This document shows, piece by piece, positions 1-8,853 of a stretch of DNA of 64,000 nucleotides (positions within the stretch are counted from its first letter, which is position 1; each line of letters opens with the position of its first letter). Source of the stretch: Bacteroidota bacterium. Lineage in GTDB: Bacteria; Bacteroidota; Bacteroidia; NS11-12g; UBA955. Both the position numbers and the translations under genes were made by a program. The stretch covers positions 1 through 64,000 of the forward strand of contig JAGXTF010000118.1 of NCBI GenBank assembly GCA_018333525.1, read 5' to 3'. Below the pieces are notes generated by a model. It saw only the letters and a list, made by a program, of their open reading frames with translations. It had not been told where the DNA came from and ran no database searches.

Positions 1-1
1 A

Positions 2-553
2 TTCGTTGAAGATGGGGTACAGGTATATTGCGCGGCTTTTTCTGCCTGCAAACAGAATGTAAGACCGGAATTTCCGGATGATATTTTGATAAGGGAAGTA
101 AAAAAAGCCAGCGGCGTTTTAGGTGTACAGGAATCCAATCTGTTTTTATTTGAATATCAGGTTCGCACGTTTCACAAATTCCGACAGGAAATTTTGGATG
201 ATATTATCAGGTTGCGCGAAAAATTAAACCCTGATTTGGTATTTATTCCATCTACCGGGGATATCCACCAGGACCACAAAGTAATATCGGAAGAAGGTAT
301 TCGCGCGTTCAAACACCACGCCATTTTGTCTTATGAATTGCCCTGGAATAATTTTAGTTTTACCACTACCTGTTTTTCGGTTTTAACAAAATCTCAGGTT
401 CAAAAAAAGGCAGATGCAATTGCGCAATATAAATCACAGGCGCACCGCAATTATGCAAATCCAGAATTTGCATGGTCGCTCGCCAGAACACGCGGGGTGC
501 AGATTAACCAGGACTATGCAGAGTGTTTTGAAATCATCAGACTTACATTTTAA
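2..553 (+). CDS. PIG-L/LmbE family deacetylase, 5' end cut by window
   Basis: The frame is open from base 2, so the gene starts upstream of the window; 183 residues are visible. The fold is that of PIG-L zinc-dependent N-deacetylases, which remove acetyl groups from GlcNAc-type sugars. The C-terminal half of the family signature is visible: VFIPSTGDIHQDHK, in which the D-x-H-x-D-H stretch supplies metal-binding residues. The N-terminal PHPDD metal motif would lie outside the window. It is followed after 3 nt by an unrecognised gene and then by glycosyltransferases, so it probably deacetylates an amino sugar of a surface glycan; the actual substrate is unknown. Family assignment is good. Confidence 0.8.
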   Translation, partial: FVEDGVQVYCAAFSACKQNVRPEFPDDILIREVKKASGVLGVQESNLFLFEYQVRTFHKFRQEILDDIIRLREKLNPDLVFIPSTGDIHQDHKVISEEGIRAFKHHAILSYELPWNNFSFTTTCFSVLTKSQVQKKADAIAQYKSQAHRNYANPEFAWSLARTRGVQINQDYAECFEIIRLTF

Positions 554-556
554 ATC

Positions 557-1558
557 ATGAACAACGACAATCTGAAAGACCATATTTATATCCGTGAATT
601 GCTTCAGATGGAGAGCAATTATCCGGATAGAAATGAATTCCATGAACATGTAAAACCATTGCTTTTAAAAATGGGTGCAGACAAGGAATTTTTGAAATTG
701 GTGGTGAAGCGCAATCTGGATGATCAGGGGTATCTGAACCAGGAGTGGTCCGCATATAATATTCCATATTTTCTCATTTATGAAACGGATGATTTTGTGC
801 TAAAAATTCATTTGTTTCCACCTGCAGAGAAATATGTCCCCGGTATTGCTGCTCATGCCATTCACCACCACAACAATTATATTCTCACTACCAATGCGTT
901 TTTCGGTTCGGGATATGAGTCCATTTTATTTGATAAAAAAGTGGAAACGGATCCAGCTACTTTGAGGACCAAATTGACAGTGAGAAAACAGTTTCACCAA
1001 AAGGACTGGAATCCATCCCGGGTGGAAGCGTGGGAGCCCCATATTGTATTTCTTCCAGAAACACTTAGCGCTACCCTTTTGATATGGACACCAGAGCGCA
1101 AAAGAGCTACAGATGCATTGCGAAATAAAGGATTGCTGAAAGCCATTAAAAAACCACTGCGAAAAGCCATACAGGTTTTTGGTTTGGAAGGTGCTTTCGG
1201 AATTGCAAAAGGCAAAACTTTTCAATACTATGCCGCACCGGATGGCAATGGTTTTATGGCCGTTGAAGAGGATGTCTATTTTGCACCTTCCCGCGCAAAT
1301 AAAGGGGCAGAAATGAACGACAAAAGTATGCAGTTGTTGTTTGCATTTATTCAACAGGCAGATATTGCCGATTTGGTGTATATGCAACAAAGATTATTGA
1401 AACCCGGTTTACCGGAATATTATAAAAAGTGGATTCAAAAAATCCTGAATCAGGAAACCATTGAACCGGTTTTTCATCAAACCGAAATCAATATCCCCCA
1501 AAAAACATACACAATGGAGGATATTCTACATGCTGCAAACAGCAAAAATTCCAGGTGA
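557..1558 (+). CDS. Unrecognised protein of the polysaccharide locus
   Basis: A 333-residue soluble protein with no signal peptide and no membrane segment. I do not recognise the family. The middle holds a histidine-rich stretch, AAHAIHHHNNYILTTNAFFG (about residues 95-114), followed by a second histidine-containing strand-rich part (EAWEPHIVFLPE). This could be a cupin-like double-stranded beta-helix with a metal site, but that is a guess. The ATG lies 3 nt after the PIG-L stop, and its TGA overlaps the GTG start of the next glycosyltransferase, so the three genes are almost certainly co-transcribed. A role in sugar modification or nucleotide-sugar supply is inferred from context only. Confidence 0.7.
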   Translation: MNNDNLKDHIYIRELLQMESNYPDRNEFHEHVKPLLLKMGADKEFLKLVVKRNLDDQGYLNQEWSAYNIPYFLIYETDDFVLKIHLFPPAEKYVPGIAAHAIHHHNNYILTTNAFFGSGYESILFDKKVETDPATLRTKLTVRKQFHQKDWNPSRVEAWEPHIVFLPETLSATLLIWTPERKRATDALRNKGLLKAIKKPLRKAIQVFGLEGAFGIAKGKTFQYYAAPDGNGFMAVEEDVYFAPSRANKGAEMNDKSMQLLFAFIQQADIADLVYMQQRLLKPGLPEYYKKWIQKILNQETIEPVFHQTEINIPQKTYTMEDILHAANSKNSR

Positions 1559-2742
1559 AAATTATTTTTTATTCGCCACACCCAACCCATGATATTGTGA
1601 GTGAGGTTGGCTACAGCACACACCAACGCGAAACCATTGCCGCAATGCGAAAGTTGGGCCATGATGTTGTGCTTTTAATACTTGGCGGGACGGATAAATC
1701 ATTGGTTGAAAATTACCACCAAATCATTGTTAAAAAATCGGGATTAAAAAAGGTATTTATGGCGTTAATGCCATTGCGACTCATAAATACTTTAAAAGAT
1801 ATACGACTGTTGAAACACAACAGACATGCATCCAATTTATTAAAAAATCTGATTGAAAAAGAACAACCGGATTTGGTTTATGAACGCAATGAATATATGC
1901 AGGACGGCGGTGTATTTGTTTGCAAAAAGGCAGGAGTCCGGCATTTGTTGGAGGTAAATTCTCCGGTGGTGGAGGAAATGCGAAAATTTGAAGGTCCAAG
2001 TCTGTTGGGCTTTATTGCAAGAAGGAAGGAAAGAAATAAAATGCGAAATACCAGCGGAATTTTGGCAGTAAGCAGTGCATTAAAAGAATACATTTCCGAA
2101 AAATACGGGGTTAAAAAAATAGACGTTATTCCCAATTGTATTAATCCGGAATTGGAAATTCCCACTGTGAATGAAATCCAAAAAGTCAGGCAAGACCTGT
2201 TTTGGAATGATGCGTTTATTTTTGGTTTTGTAGGCAGCATTTTCCCTTATCACGGGGTGAATAAAATGATAGAGGCTTTTGCACTGTTGGTGAAATCAAA
2301 TCCCCAAAGCAGGTTGTTAATTGTTGGGGATGGAATTCTGAAAAAGGAATACGAAAAACTGGCTGAAGAGAAATTGCCTGCAGACACCTACCATTTTGCG
2401 GGTAAAATAGCGCATAAGGAAGTATTTAAATATATAGGTGCATTTGACGTGGCTATGATGCCGGATTCCAACTGGTATGGGTCGCCGGTAAAAATATTGG
2501 AATACGGATGGATGCAAAAGGCTGTAATTGCACCGGATCTGGCTCCAGTGCGAGATTTGATGATACACGAAGAGCATGGAGTATTAATTTCAAAAGGCAT
2601 AGATGCAATGAAAGAAGCCATGCAATATTGTATAACGCATAGCGATAAAACAGCGCAAATGGGTTTGAAATTAAAACAACATATTGAAAAGAATTTCACC
2701 TGGGAATTACAGGTGAGCAGGGCTATTGGCAGGCAAAACTGA
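1555..2742 (+). CDS. Glycosyltransferase, GT4 family (GT-B fold)
   Basis: 395 residues. It transfers a sugar from an activated donor to a growing glycan on the cytoplasmic face of the membrane. The N-terminal acceptor half begins MKIIFYSPHP and the C-terminal donor half holds FGFVGSIFPYHGVNKMIEAF and the donor-site segment GSPVKILEYG. The usual EX7E pair is only half present: the first Glu is a Tyr (Y-GSPVKIL-E), a variant seen in some GT4 enzymes. The GTG start overlaps the upstream TGA (GTGA), and no in-frame ATG fits the N-terminal strand. Its 3' end overlaps the convergent ligase-like gene by 36 nt. Sugar specificity cannot be read. Confidence 0.85.
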   Translation: MKIIFYSPHPTHDIVSEVGYSTHQRETIAAMRKLGHDVVLLILGGTDKSLVENYHQIIVKKSGLKKVFMALMPLRLINTLKDIRLLKHNRHASNLLKNLIEKEQPDLVYERNEYMQDGGVFVCKKAGVRHLLEVNSPVVEEMRKFEGPSLLGFIARRKERNKMRNTSGILAVSSALKEYISEKYGVKKIDVIPNCINPELEIPTVNEIQKVRQDLFWNDAFIFGFVGSIFPYHGVNKMIEAFALLVKSNPQSRLLIVGDGILKKEYEKLAEEKLPADTYHFAGKIAHKEVFKYIGAFDVAMMPDSNWYGSPVKILEYGWMQKAVIAPDLAPVRDLMIHEEHGVLISKGIDAMKEAMQYCITHSDKTAQMGLKLKQHIEKNFTWELQVSRAIGRQN

Positions 2743-4053
2743 TGTTTTATATTCTGTATTTTTTTCCAGAATATAACTGAAATAATAAAGAAAAAAGAAA
2801 AAGAAAAAACCTTGTCCGATATAATTACCTGTTCGCATGAGCCGAATTACAAAAACAATGAGAACGCCCTGATTGATGATAACAAATTCCATGGATTGCG
2901 GAATCTTTAATCCCCTTCGGCCTAGCATAAATCGGAAAATAAACAGAAATACAAGAAACAGCCCGAATATACCGGTTTCGGACATCAGACGGATAAAAAG
3001 ACTATTGCCATCCTTTGCATTGAATTTCCCGTACATGATGAGAAATCGTTTACCGAAAAGAGTGCCAAAATATTCGTTGTAAGTGGTTTCATGGGTGCCA
3101 ATTCCCGTGCCAGTAAGTGGATTTTGAGAAAAGCTCTTTTGGGCAATTATAAAATTGCTGTAAAGTGCAAAAGTGCTGGAATTGAGTTCCGCCACTTCAG
3201 ATTTGGAGAGGTTTTCAGAAGCGCCAAAAGCTTTGTATGAATCCCGGAAGCGAATTTCCATTTCTTTGGTTGAAAACAAACCGGTGTCTAAACTCGGTAG
3301 CAACAACATCCCTAGGACCAGTAAAACCACAAATCTTCCGTTGGTTGGGCTCAAAAAACCATGATTGTAGAGCACCATTAGTCCCATGATTCCCAAACCT
3401 ATAAATCCGGCAGAACTGAAAGTAAACAAAAAACACGCTAAAATTATCAGGAAGCGAAAAGGGAATTTGCGAACGCGGAAAGCTTTTACTCCGATAAATT
3501 TATTGAGATAATAATAAAGCGCAGGAATCAATGCTACAGAAAGGAAATAAGGTTCACCCATGATGGAATAAACCCTGTATAATCCTATAGAAACGCGCTT
3601 GGAATCCGTGAATAATTCGTTGAAACCATTCATTCTCAAACCTTCTTCCACAACACCAAATAGCGCAACATAAAAGGCAATATCCAGGTAAATGCCGAAT
3701 AATTTTTTAATGTCGTATTTTTCATAGCGTACCAGATTATAATAGGCCACTGAGGAAAATGTTATGCCTATAATTTGCTTGATCATGGAAAAAGGAACTC
3801 TTCCAAAAATGGCTCCGGTTATCAGACTTACAGAAAATAACAGCAGGAGTGGAAGTAAAATCCAGGATGGCAAAAAGGGAATTTGCTTCATCTGGAAAGC
3901 ATAAAATGTTAAAAAGGCGAGGAAAATGAGATAGTAATAATAGAAGTCAAAAGAACTTTGCGCACGAACTTCATTACTGGTATAACCTATAATATAGTCA
4001 TCCAGAAAAATGGATGCTACCATCAGAAATACCAATATCTTCTCCAGACGCAT
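2707..4053 (-). CDS. O-antigen ligase/polymerase-like membrane protein (Wzy/WaaL type)
   Basis: 448 residues with about ten to twelve hydrophobic segments throughout and one larger loop in the C-terminal half containing NPLTGTGIGTHETTYNEYFG, the usual place of the Wzy_C/O-antigen ligase signature. Proteins of this type either polymerise undecaprenyl-linked repeat units or ligate the chain to its acceptor in the periplasm; sequence alone does not separate the two. It sits among glycosyltransferases on the opposite strand to its neighbours, reads divergently from the next glycosyltransferase (52 bp gap), and overlaps the previous one tail to tail. ATG start at 4053. Confidence 0.8.
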   Translation of the reverse strand: MRLEKILVFLMVASIFLDDYIIGYTSNEVRAQSSFDFYYYYLIFLAFLTFYAFQMKQIPFLPSWILLPLLLLFSVSLITGAIFGRVPFSMIKQIIGITFSSVAYYNLVRYEKYDIKKLFGIYLDIAFYVALFGVVEEGLRMNGFNELFTDSKRVSIGLYRVYSIMGEPYFLSVALIPALYYYLNKFIGVKAFRVRKFPFRFLIILACFLFTFSSAGFIGLGIMGLMVLYNHGFLSPTNGRFVVLLVLGMLLLPSLDTGLFSTKEMEIRFRDSYKAFGASENLSKSEVAELNSSTFALYSNFIIAQKSFSQNPLTGTGIGTHETTYNEYFGTLFGKRFLIMYGKFNAKDGNSLFIRLMSETGIFGLFLVFLFIFRFMLGRRGLKIPQSMEFVIINQGVLIVFVIRLMRTGNYIGQGFFFFFFLYYFSYILEKNTEYKTSVLPANSPAHL

Positions 4054-4105
4054 GCGGCCTCAAATTAAATCAATTTTCAATGAACAAAAGCGATAACACA
4101 GACGA

Positions 4106-5170
4106 ATGAGAGCAGTTTTTCTATATACGGAGCTGGCAGATTATACCATGGCTTGTTTTCGGAAACATCTGCAATTGCATCCGGAAGATGAAATCCATGT
4201 GATTCATTATCCTGTAAATAGTGAAGCACCATTTCAGTTTGAAACCACCGAAAATTTATTTCTCTATACCAGAGAAGGGATGGAAATTGAAGATCTCTGG
4301 GACATATACAGCAATACCTCCCCCGAAGTAATATTTTGCTCCGGATGGAATGACGCGTTCTATAACAAATTTGTGAAAGCAGTTTGTAAAACAGTTCCGG
4401 TATATCTGTGTTTTGATAATATTTTTAGATACACCCCGAAGCAAATTGGAGGCCTTTTAATTGCCAGATGGATGTTTCGCGGAGTTTATGCAGGCGTTTG
4501 GGTTCCCGGCAGCAGGCAAAGAGAATTTGCAAAACTTCTGGGGTTTAAGGAATCCAGAATTTTTACCGGATTTTATAGTACTGATACTGGCAAATTTGGA
4601 GAAATGTATCAACATGCAAAAGCTGCAAAATTGGAACAATTCCCGAAAAGATTTTTATGCGTGGCGCGGTATGTACCGCAGAAAGGACTGGAATATTTGT
4701 GGGAAGCATTTGCAGAATTATGTGCAGAACAGAATACCGAATGGGAACTGTGGTGCGCAGGAACCGGTGAGAATTTTGAACATCGTTTGATCCATAACAA
4801 AATCATTCATTTGGGTTTTGTACAACCCAAAGATTTTGACAAGCTCATCAACCAGACCGGGGTTTTTGTGCTGCCCAGTATGTTTGAGCCCTGGGGAGTG
4901 GTGGTAAATGAATTTGCTGCTGCCGGATTTCCTCTGGTTTTAAGCAGAAAGGTAGGTAGTTCCGCGGAATTTTTGGTGGAAGGCGAAAATGGATATTTAT
5001 TTTCACCGGGAAATAAAAAACAAATAAAATCCGGTTTGAGAAAAATGATGAACGCTTCCAAAGAGGAGTGCCTTGCAATGGGAGAAGCAAGTAGAAAAAT
5101 AGCCGATAAATACAATGCGGTTTCCTGGTCTGCAACATTAACCAAGCTCGGTGCGTTGCATAAATTGTAA
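4106..5170 (+). CDS. Glycosyltransferase, GT4 family
   Basis: 354 residues, GT-B fold. The donor half is clear: FLCVARYVPQKGLEYLWEAF opens the second Rossmann domain, and FEPWGVVVNEFAAAGFP contains the full EX7E motif (E-PWGVVVN-E) used to bind the nucleotide sugar. There is no membrane segment, so it is expected to be cytoplasmic or membrane-peripheral. It is transcribed alone, divergent from the Wzy/WaaL-like gene and convergent with the SDR-type gene, which it overlaps by 33 nt at the 3' end. Likely one step in assembly of the surface glycan encoded here; linkage and sugar unknown. Confidence 0.85.
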   Translation: MRAVFLYTELADYTMACFRKHLQLHPEDEIHVIHYPVNSEAPFQFETTENLFLYTREGMEIEDLWDIYSNTSPEVIFCSGWNDAFYNKFVKAVCKTVPVYLCFDNIFRYTPKQIGGLLIARWMFRGVYAGVWVPGSRQREFAKLLGFKESRIFTGFYSTDTGKFGEMYQHAKAAKLEQFPKRFLCVARYVPQKGLEYLWEAFAELCAEQNTEWELWCAGTGENFEHRLIHNKIIHLGFVQPKDFDKLINQTGVFVLPSMFEPWGVVVNEFAAAGFPLVLSRKVGSSAEFLVEGENGYLFSPGNKKQIKSGLRKMMNASKEECLAMGEASRKIADKYNAVSWSATLTKLGALHKL

Positions 5171-5830
5171 GGTGAATTTTTCTACGATTTTTTTCCAATC
5201 TGTTTCAATGGGAAGCCGGTGGTGTTGTACCAGTTTTGTGAAATACAGATCGTCCAGTTTTGAATTTGTTTCTTCCCCACCCACTACGAAATTCGGAGTT
5301 TTGTGCATCAAATGACACATCCATTGGTACATTTCCAAAACAGGTGTTTGTTGGGGGAAACAAACATTTATTTCGCCGCTTAATTCCAGTTCTATAAATA
5401 ATGAAATAATAATGGAAAGGTCATCCGCACCAAGTATATATCTGCCTGCATTTTTACGGATGGTTACTTTGGCGTTATTGGAAATGGATTGTAAAAAATA
5501 AGGAAATAAATTTCCCGGATTTCCACCCTGACCAACCATATTTGGAAGTCGAACAATCAAATATTTAGGAAATTTTGTTCGAATGAAATGCTCCATTTCC
5601 CTTTTATGTAAAATATAGGGATCGGTATTTTTGGAAGGATTGAAAATGCTTACTGTCGAGAAATAAAACAATGGCAGGTTTGTATCCTGTTCACCGAGCA
5701 ATTCTTTTTCTCTCTGAAATTCTTTTTCCTGAATTTGAGAGGAATCAGAAACTCCGGAGCAGAATAAGGTTACAGCCTGGTGTGAAACCTTCTGCAGACT
5801 TTTTGCCAGCAATCCTTTACCTATGATCAT
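5138..5830 (-). CDS. Short NAD-dependent epimerase/reductase-like protein (extended SDR fold)
   Basis: 230 residues, shorter than the usual 300 or so for extended SDRs. The N-terminus MIIGKGLLAKSLQ is a minimal glycine-rich dinucleotide site without the long first strand. YFSTVSIF carries the SDR serine/threonine region and YILHK the catalytic YxxxK pair. RLPNMVGQGG matches the RxxNxxGP-type loop after the active site. In this setting it would make or modify a nucleotide sugar. Its start lies inside the 3' end of the upstream GT4 gene (14 nt overlap on the same strand), so the two are co-transcribed. The missing N-terminal residues may mean altered cofactor binding. Confidence 0.65.
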   Translation of the reverse strand: MIIGKGLLAKSLQKVSHQAVTLFCSGVSDSSQIQEKEFQREKELLGEQDTNLPLFYFSTVSIFNPSKNTDPYILHKREMEHFIRTKFPKYLIVRLPNMVGQGGNPGNLFPYFLQSISNNAKVTIRKNAGRYILGADDLSIIISLFIELELSGEINVCFPQQTPVLEMYQWMCHLMHKTPNFVVGGEETNSKLDDLYFTKLVQHHRLPIETDWKKIVEKFTLQFMQRTELG

Positions 5831-6980
5831 TCCGAATGAAATGGAGATGCGAAACTAAGGATTGAAACATGGAATCCCATTGAAATTGATCTAATACCAT
5901 ATTTCTGCTTCGCATTCTTTTTTGATGTAAAATATGGGAATCTGAACAGGCTTCTTTGATTGCATTTGCCAAAGCAGAAGCACTGTCCGGAGAGATTAGC
6001 CATCCATTTTCGGAATTTACGATGGACGCAACGGCACCAACATTTGTTGCAATTGGGGCCAATCCCCGGGCCATGGCTTCAACCAGAATTGTTGGAAAAC
6101 CTTCCGCAAGGGATGGCAACAGAATAAGGGAAGCATTATCGGCGAGGTTTTTTATGTATTCTGCCTGTCTGTTTCCCAGATAGTGGATCTTTGGGTGATG
6201 CACTCTGGCTGTTTCTGGAACTTCACCGATGACATTCAGTTGAAGCGGAAATCCGCTTTGGATAAGTGTTTGCAGTGCGGCATTCAGAATGTGATGCCCT
6301 TTGCGAAATTCATATCTGGCCACCATAAGCATAACCGGAACATCCTGGCTCTTCATTTCCGGTTCAGGGTTGATCCAGAATGCATCTGCCGCACCATATT
6401 GTTCTAAAATGCGATTTGGCGAAACACCCAGATTCACCAACAGTTCGCGAATTTTACCACCATAACTGAAAATATAATCACAACGGGAAATGATGGTACT
6501 TGCGGGAATCCGCAGCAGTCTTTTAACCAATTTATCACGAAATCCATAGGGTTTCTGAAACATTTCCAAACCATGTAATTGCACCACAACAGGCGGGTAC
6601 CAGTCTCGTTTCTTTTTTAAAAGGTACCAACTGCTAAAACCTTTCGCATAAACTATATCGAATTCTTTTAATCTTTGTGACCAGATTTTTCCAATTTTTT
6701 TGGAGTATGACCAGGAAGACCAGATATAATGACCCGGAAAAGATTTGGAAGCGGGGAATGGAACAAAAACCATACGGATGTTGGAAGGCATTTGTCCTTC
6801 AAAAATTTCTGTTGCAAATTCATCTTCCGAAATGAATCTGGAACCCGTGGTAATTACCGTAACCTCATCTTCCGTGTTTGCAAAACGCTGCAAAACATAT
6901 GTGGCATGCTTTTGCATACCGCCAATAACGAATGGGTACAAACCGTCTGTAATGAAAAGTATTTTCAATTTCCGCAACAA
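5817..6980 (-). CDS. Glycosyltransferase, GT4 family
   Basis: About 387 residues. The N-terminus (KILFITDGLYPFVIGGMQKH) is typical of GT4 enzymes with a glycine-rich acceptor loop. The donor domain has LMVARYEFRKGHHIL and the EX7E motif in LAEGFPTILVEAMARG (E-GFPTILV-E). The start is uncertain: TTG at 6980 gives MLRKLKIL, while TTG at 6968 gives MKILFITDG, the commoner N-terminus for this family. It is divergent from asnB with only about 22-34 bp between them and is followed by the SDR-type gene with a 14-nt overlap. Role in the surface glycan pathway is inferred from the locus. Confidence 0.85.
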   Translation of the reverse strand: MLRKLKILFITDGLYPFVIGGMQKHATYVLQRFANTEDEVTVITTGSRFISEDEFATEIFEGQMPSNIRMVFVPFPASKSFPGHYIWSSWSYSKKIGKIWSQRLKEFDIVYAKGFSSWYLLKKKRDWYPPVVVQLHGLEMFQKPYGFRDKLVKRLLRIPASTIISRCDYIFSYGGKIRELLVNLGVSPNRILEQYGAADAFWINPEPEMKSQDVPVMLMVARYEFRKGHHILNAALQTLIQSGFPLQLNVIGEVPETARVHHPKIHYLGNRQAEYIKNLADNASLILLPSLAEGFPTILVEAMARGLAPIATNVGAVASIVNSENGWLISPDSASALANAIKEACSDSHILHQKRMRSRNMVLDQFQWDSMFQSLVSHLHFIRNDHR

Positions 6981-7002
6981 AAATCCGAAAAAATACTGAG
7001 CT

Positions 7003-8853
7003 ATGTGCGGAATTAATGGGATATACGGTTTAAAGGATGAATTCAGAACCCGCGACCTGCTGGTTCACATGAACAGCAAACTTACACACCGCGGGCCGGA
7101 CGCACAGGGTATATTTTCCAGGGCAGGAATTGGATTTGGTCACCGTCGTTTGAGTATTATAGATCTTAGCGATGCCGGTCGACAGCCCATGAGCAACAAT
7201 GCAGGTAACGTTATTATAACCTACAACGGAGAAATTTACAATTTCCGGCAATTGCGCGCAGAGTGCAAAAATTATGAATTCAAATCGAATTCAGACACCG
7301 AAGTGATTTTAGCCATGTATGAAAAATATGGCGAACAATGTTTTGAGAAACTGGATGGAATGTTTGCCATTGCCATTTGGGATGATGATAAAAAGAAACT
7401 CATTCTGTCAAGGGACCGCATGGGTAAAAAACCTTTATACTTTACCTGGAGTGAAGGAATTTTTGTATTCAGTTCAGAAATAAGGGCAATTTTGGCGTCC
7501 GGTATTGCAAGTGCAAAACTGAATCGCAATGCGTTGGATAATTACCTCCAGTTTCAAACTGTTTATGGCCCACAAACCATATTGGAAGACATTCAAAGCC
7601 TTGCCGCCGGTAGTTATATGGTGATCCAGAATGGCATTACCGATCAAAAGAAGTTTTGGACCTTAGATAAAGCGAAAGAAAAATTTGCACTAACAGGTCC
7701 CTATGATAAGGTGATAAAACAAACCAGAGAATTGTTTTTTCAAGCAGTGGAAAAACGCATGATCAGTGATGTTTCACTCGGAGCATTTTTGTCCGGTGGT
7801 ATTGACAGTTCTGCTGTGGTAGCGGCAATGAGCAAAGTTTCCGATTCCAAAGTGAAAACATTTCATGTTTGTTTTAATGAAACTGAATTTAGTGAGCAAA
7901 AATTTGCAGATCTGATAGCTAACAAATTCAAAACCGAACACCAGAATATTCTGGTAAAAAGCGATGATTTTTTGCAATTAATCCCGGATGCATTGAATGC
8001 AATGGATCACCCCGGAGTGGATGGTGTGAATACTTATGTAGTGAGTAAGTACACCAAAAATGCGGGAATTACTGTGGCTCTGAGCGGTATGGGTGGCGAT
8101 GAACTTTTTGGCGGATACCCGGCTTTTAAATACCTCAAAAAATGGAATAAATTCAGAATTCTGGGCAAAACACCTGTGGCTTTGAGAAAATCTTTGGTGG
8201 GGATGGTAAAAAAGAGAATACCTGAATCGCAAAGCCGACGTTTGCTGCAATTGGCTGAAATGAAAAAGTGGGACTTCACTTCTGTTTATCAGATATTTCG
8301 AAGTGTGCTGACCAGAGAGGAAATCCGGTTGCTGGGAATACATCCGCAAGGATATCCCGGTTTACAATTACATGCTGAAAATCCCCAAAAAATTATCAGT
8401 GAAATTTCCATTGCTGAATGCATTACATATTTAGAAAATGTGTTGTTGCGGGATACGGATCAAATGAGCATGGCGAATAGTTTGGAAGTACGTGTGCCAT
8501 TTTTGGATAAAGATCTGATAGAATTTATTTTGTCTCTTCCCGATGATTTTAAACCCCTGAAACCCGGTAAAAAACTCATCATTGATGCCATGGGGGACCT
8601 GTTGCCGGAGGAGGTCTGGAACAGAAAAAAAATGGGATTTACGTTTCCATGGAAAAAATGGATCAATGCAGAACTGAATGAATTTTGCCGGCAGAATTTG
8701 AATTATTTAAAGGATTCAGGCATCATACACTCCGAATATATCGCTCAATTGGAGCAATCTTTGGATGCACCTGAAAATCCAAATTGGATAAAAGTATGGA
8801 ATCCTGTAGTTTTGGCAAACTGGTTACAAACAAATCAGGTAAATTTTGGATAA
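7003..8853 (+). CDS. asnB: Asparagine synthase-type glutamine amidotransferase
   Basis: 616 residues. It begins MCGINGIYG, so Cys2 is the glutaminase nucleophile after Met removal. The class II amidotransferase domain continues with HRGPDAQG, GHRRLSIIDLSDAGRQPM and NGEIYNF. The synthetase domain has the PPi-loop SGGIDSS near residue 265. The family amidates aspartate using glutamine and ATP, but members inside polysaccharide clusters often amidate other carboxylates such as uronic acid sugars, and this copy lies between glycosyltransferases. Its TAA overlaps the TTG start of the next glycosyltransferase by 8 nt. Fold is certain; the substrate is not. Confidence 0.9.
   Translation: MCGINGIYGLKDEFRTRDLLVHMNSKLTHRGPDAQGIFSRAGIGFGHRRLSIIDLSDAGRQPMSNNAGNVIITYNGEIYNFRQLRAECKNYEFKSNSDTEVILAMYEKYGEQCFEKLDGMFAIAIWDDDKKKLILSRDRMGKKPLYFTWSEGIFVFSSEIRAILASGIASAKLNRNALDNYLQFQTVYGPQTILEDIQSLAAGSYMVIQNGITDQKKFWTLDKAKEKFALTGPYDKVIKQTRELFFQAVEKRMISDVSLGAFLSGGIDSSAVVAAMSKVSDSKVKTFHVCFNETEFSEQKFADLIANKFKTEHQNILVKSDDFLQLIPDALNAMDHPGVDGVNTYVVSKYTKNAGITVALSGMGGDELFGGYPAFKYLKKWNKFRILGKTPVALRKSLVGMVKKRIPESQSRRLLQLAEMKKWDFTSVYQIFRSVLTREEIRLLGIHPQGYPGLQLHAENPQKIISEISIAECITYLENVLLRDTDQMSMANSLEVRVPFLDKDLIEFILSLPDDFKPLKPGKKLIIDAMGDLLPEEVWNRKKMGFTFPWKKWINAELNEFCRQNLNYLKDSGIIHSEYIAQLEQSLDAPENPNWIKVWNPVVLANWLQTNQVNFG

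Noticed and set aside
926..1390. Antisense open frame inside the unrecognised gene
   Set aside because: No family match, odd composition and full overlap with a gene that has operon-type junctions; one of many shadows of real genes, none of which had independent support.
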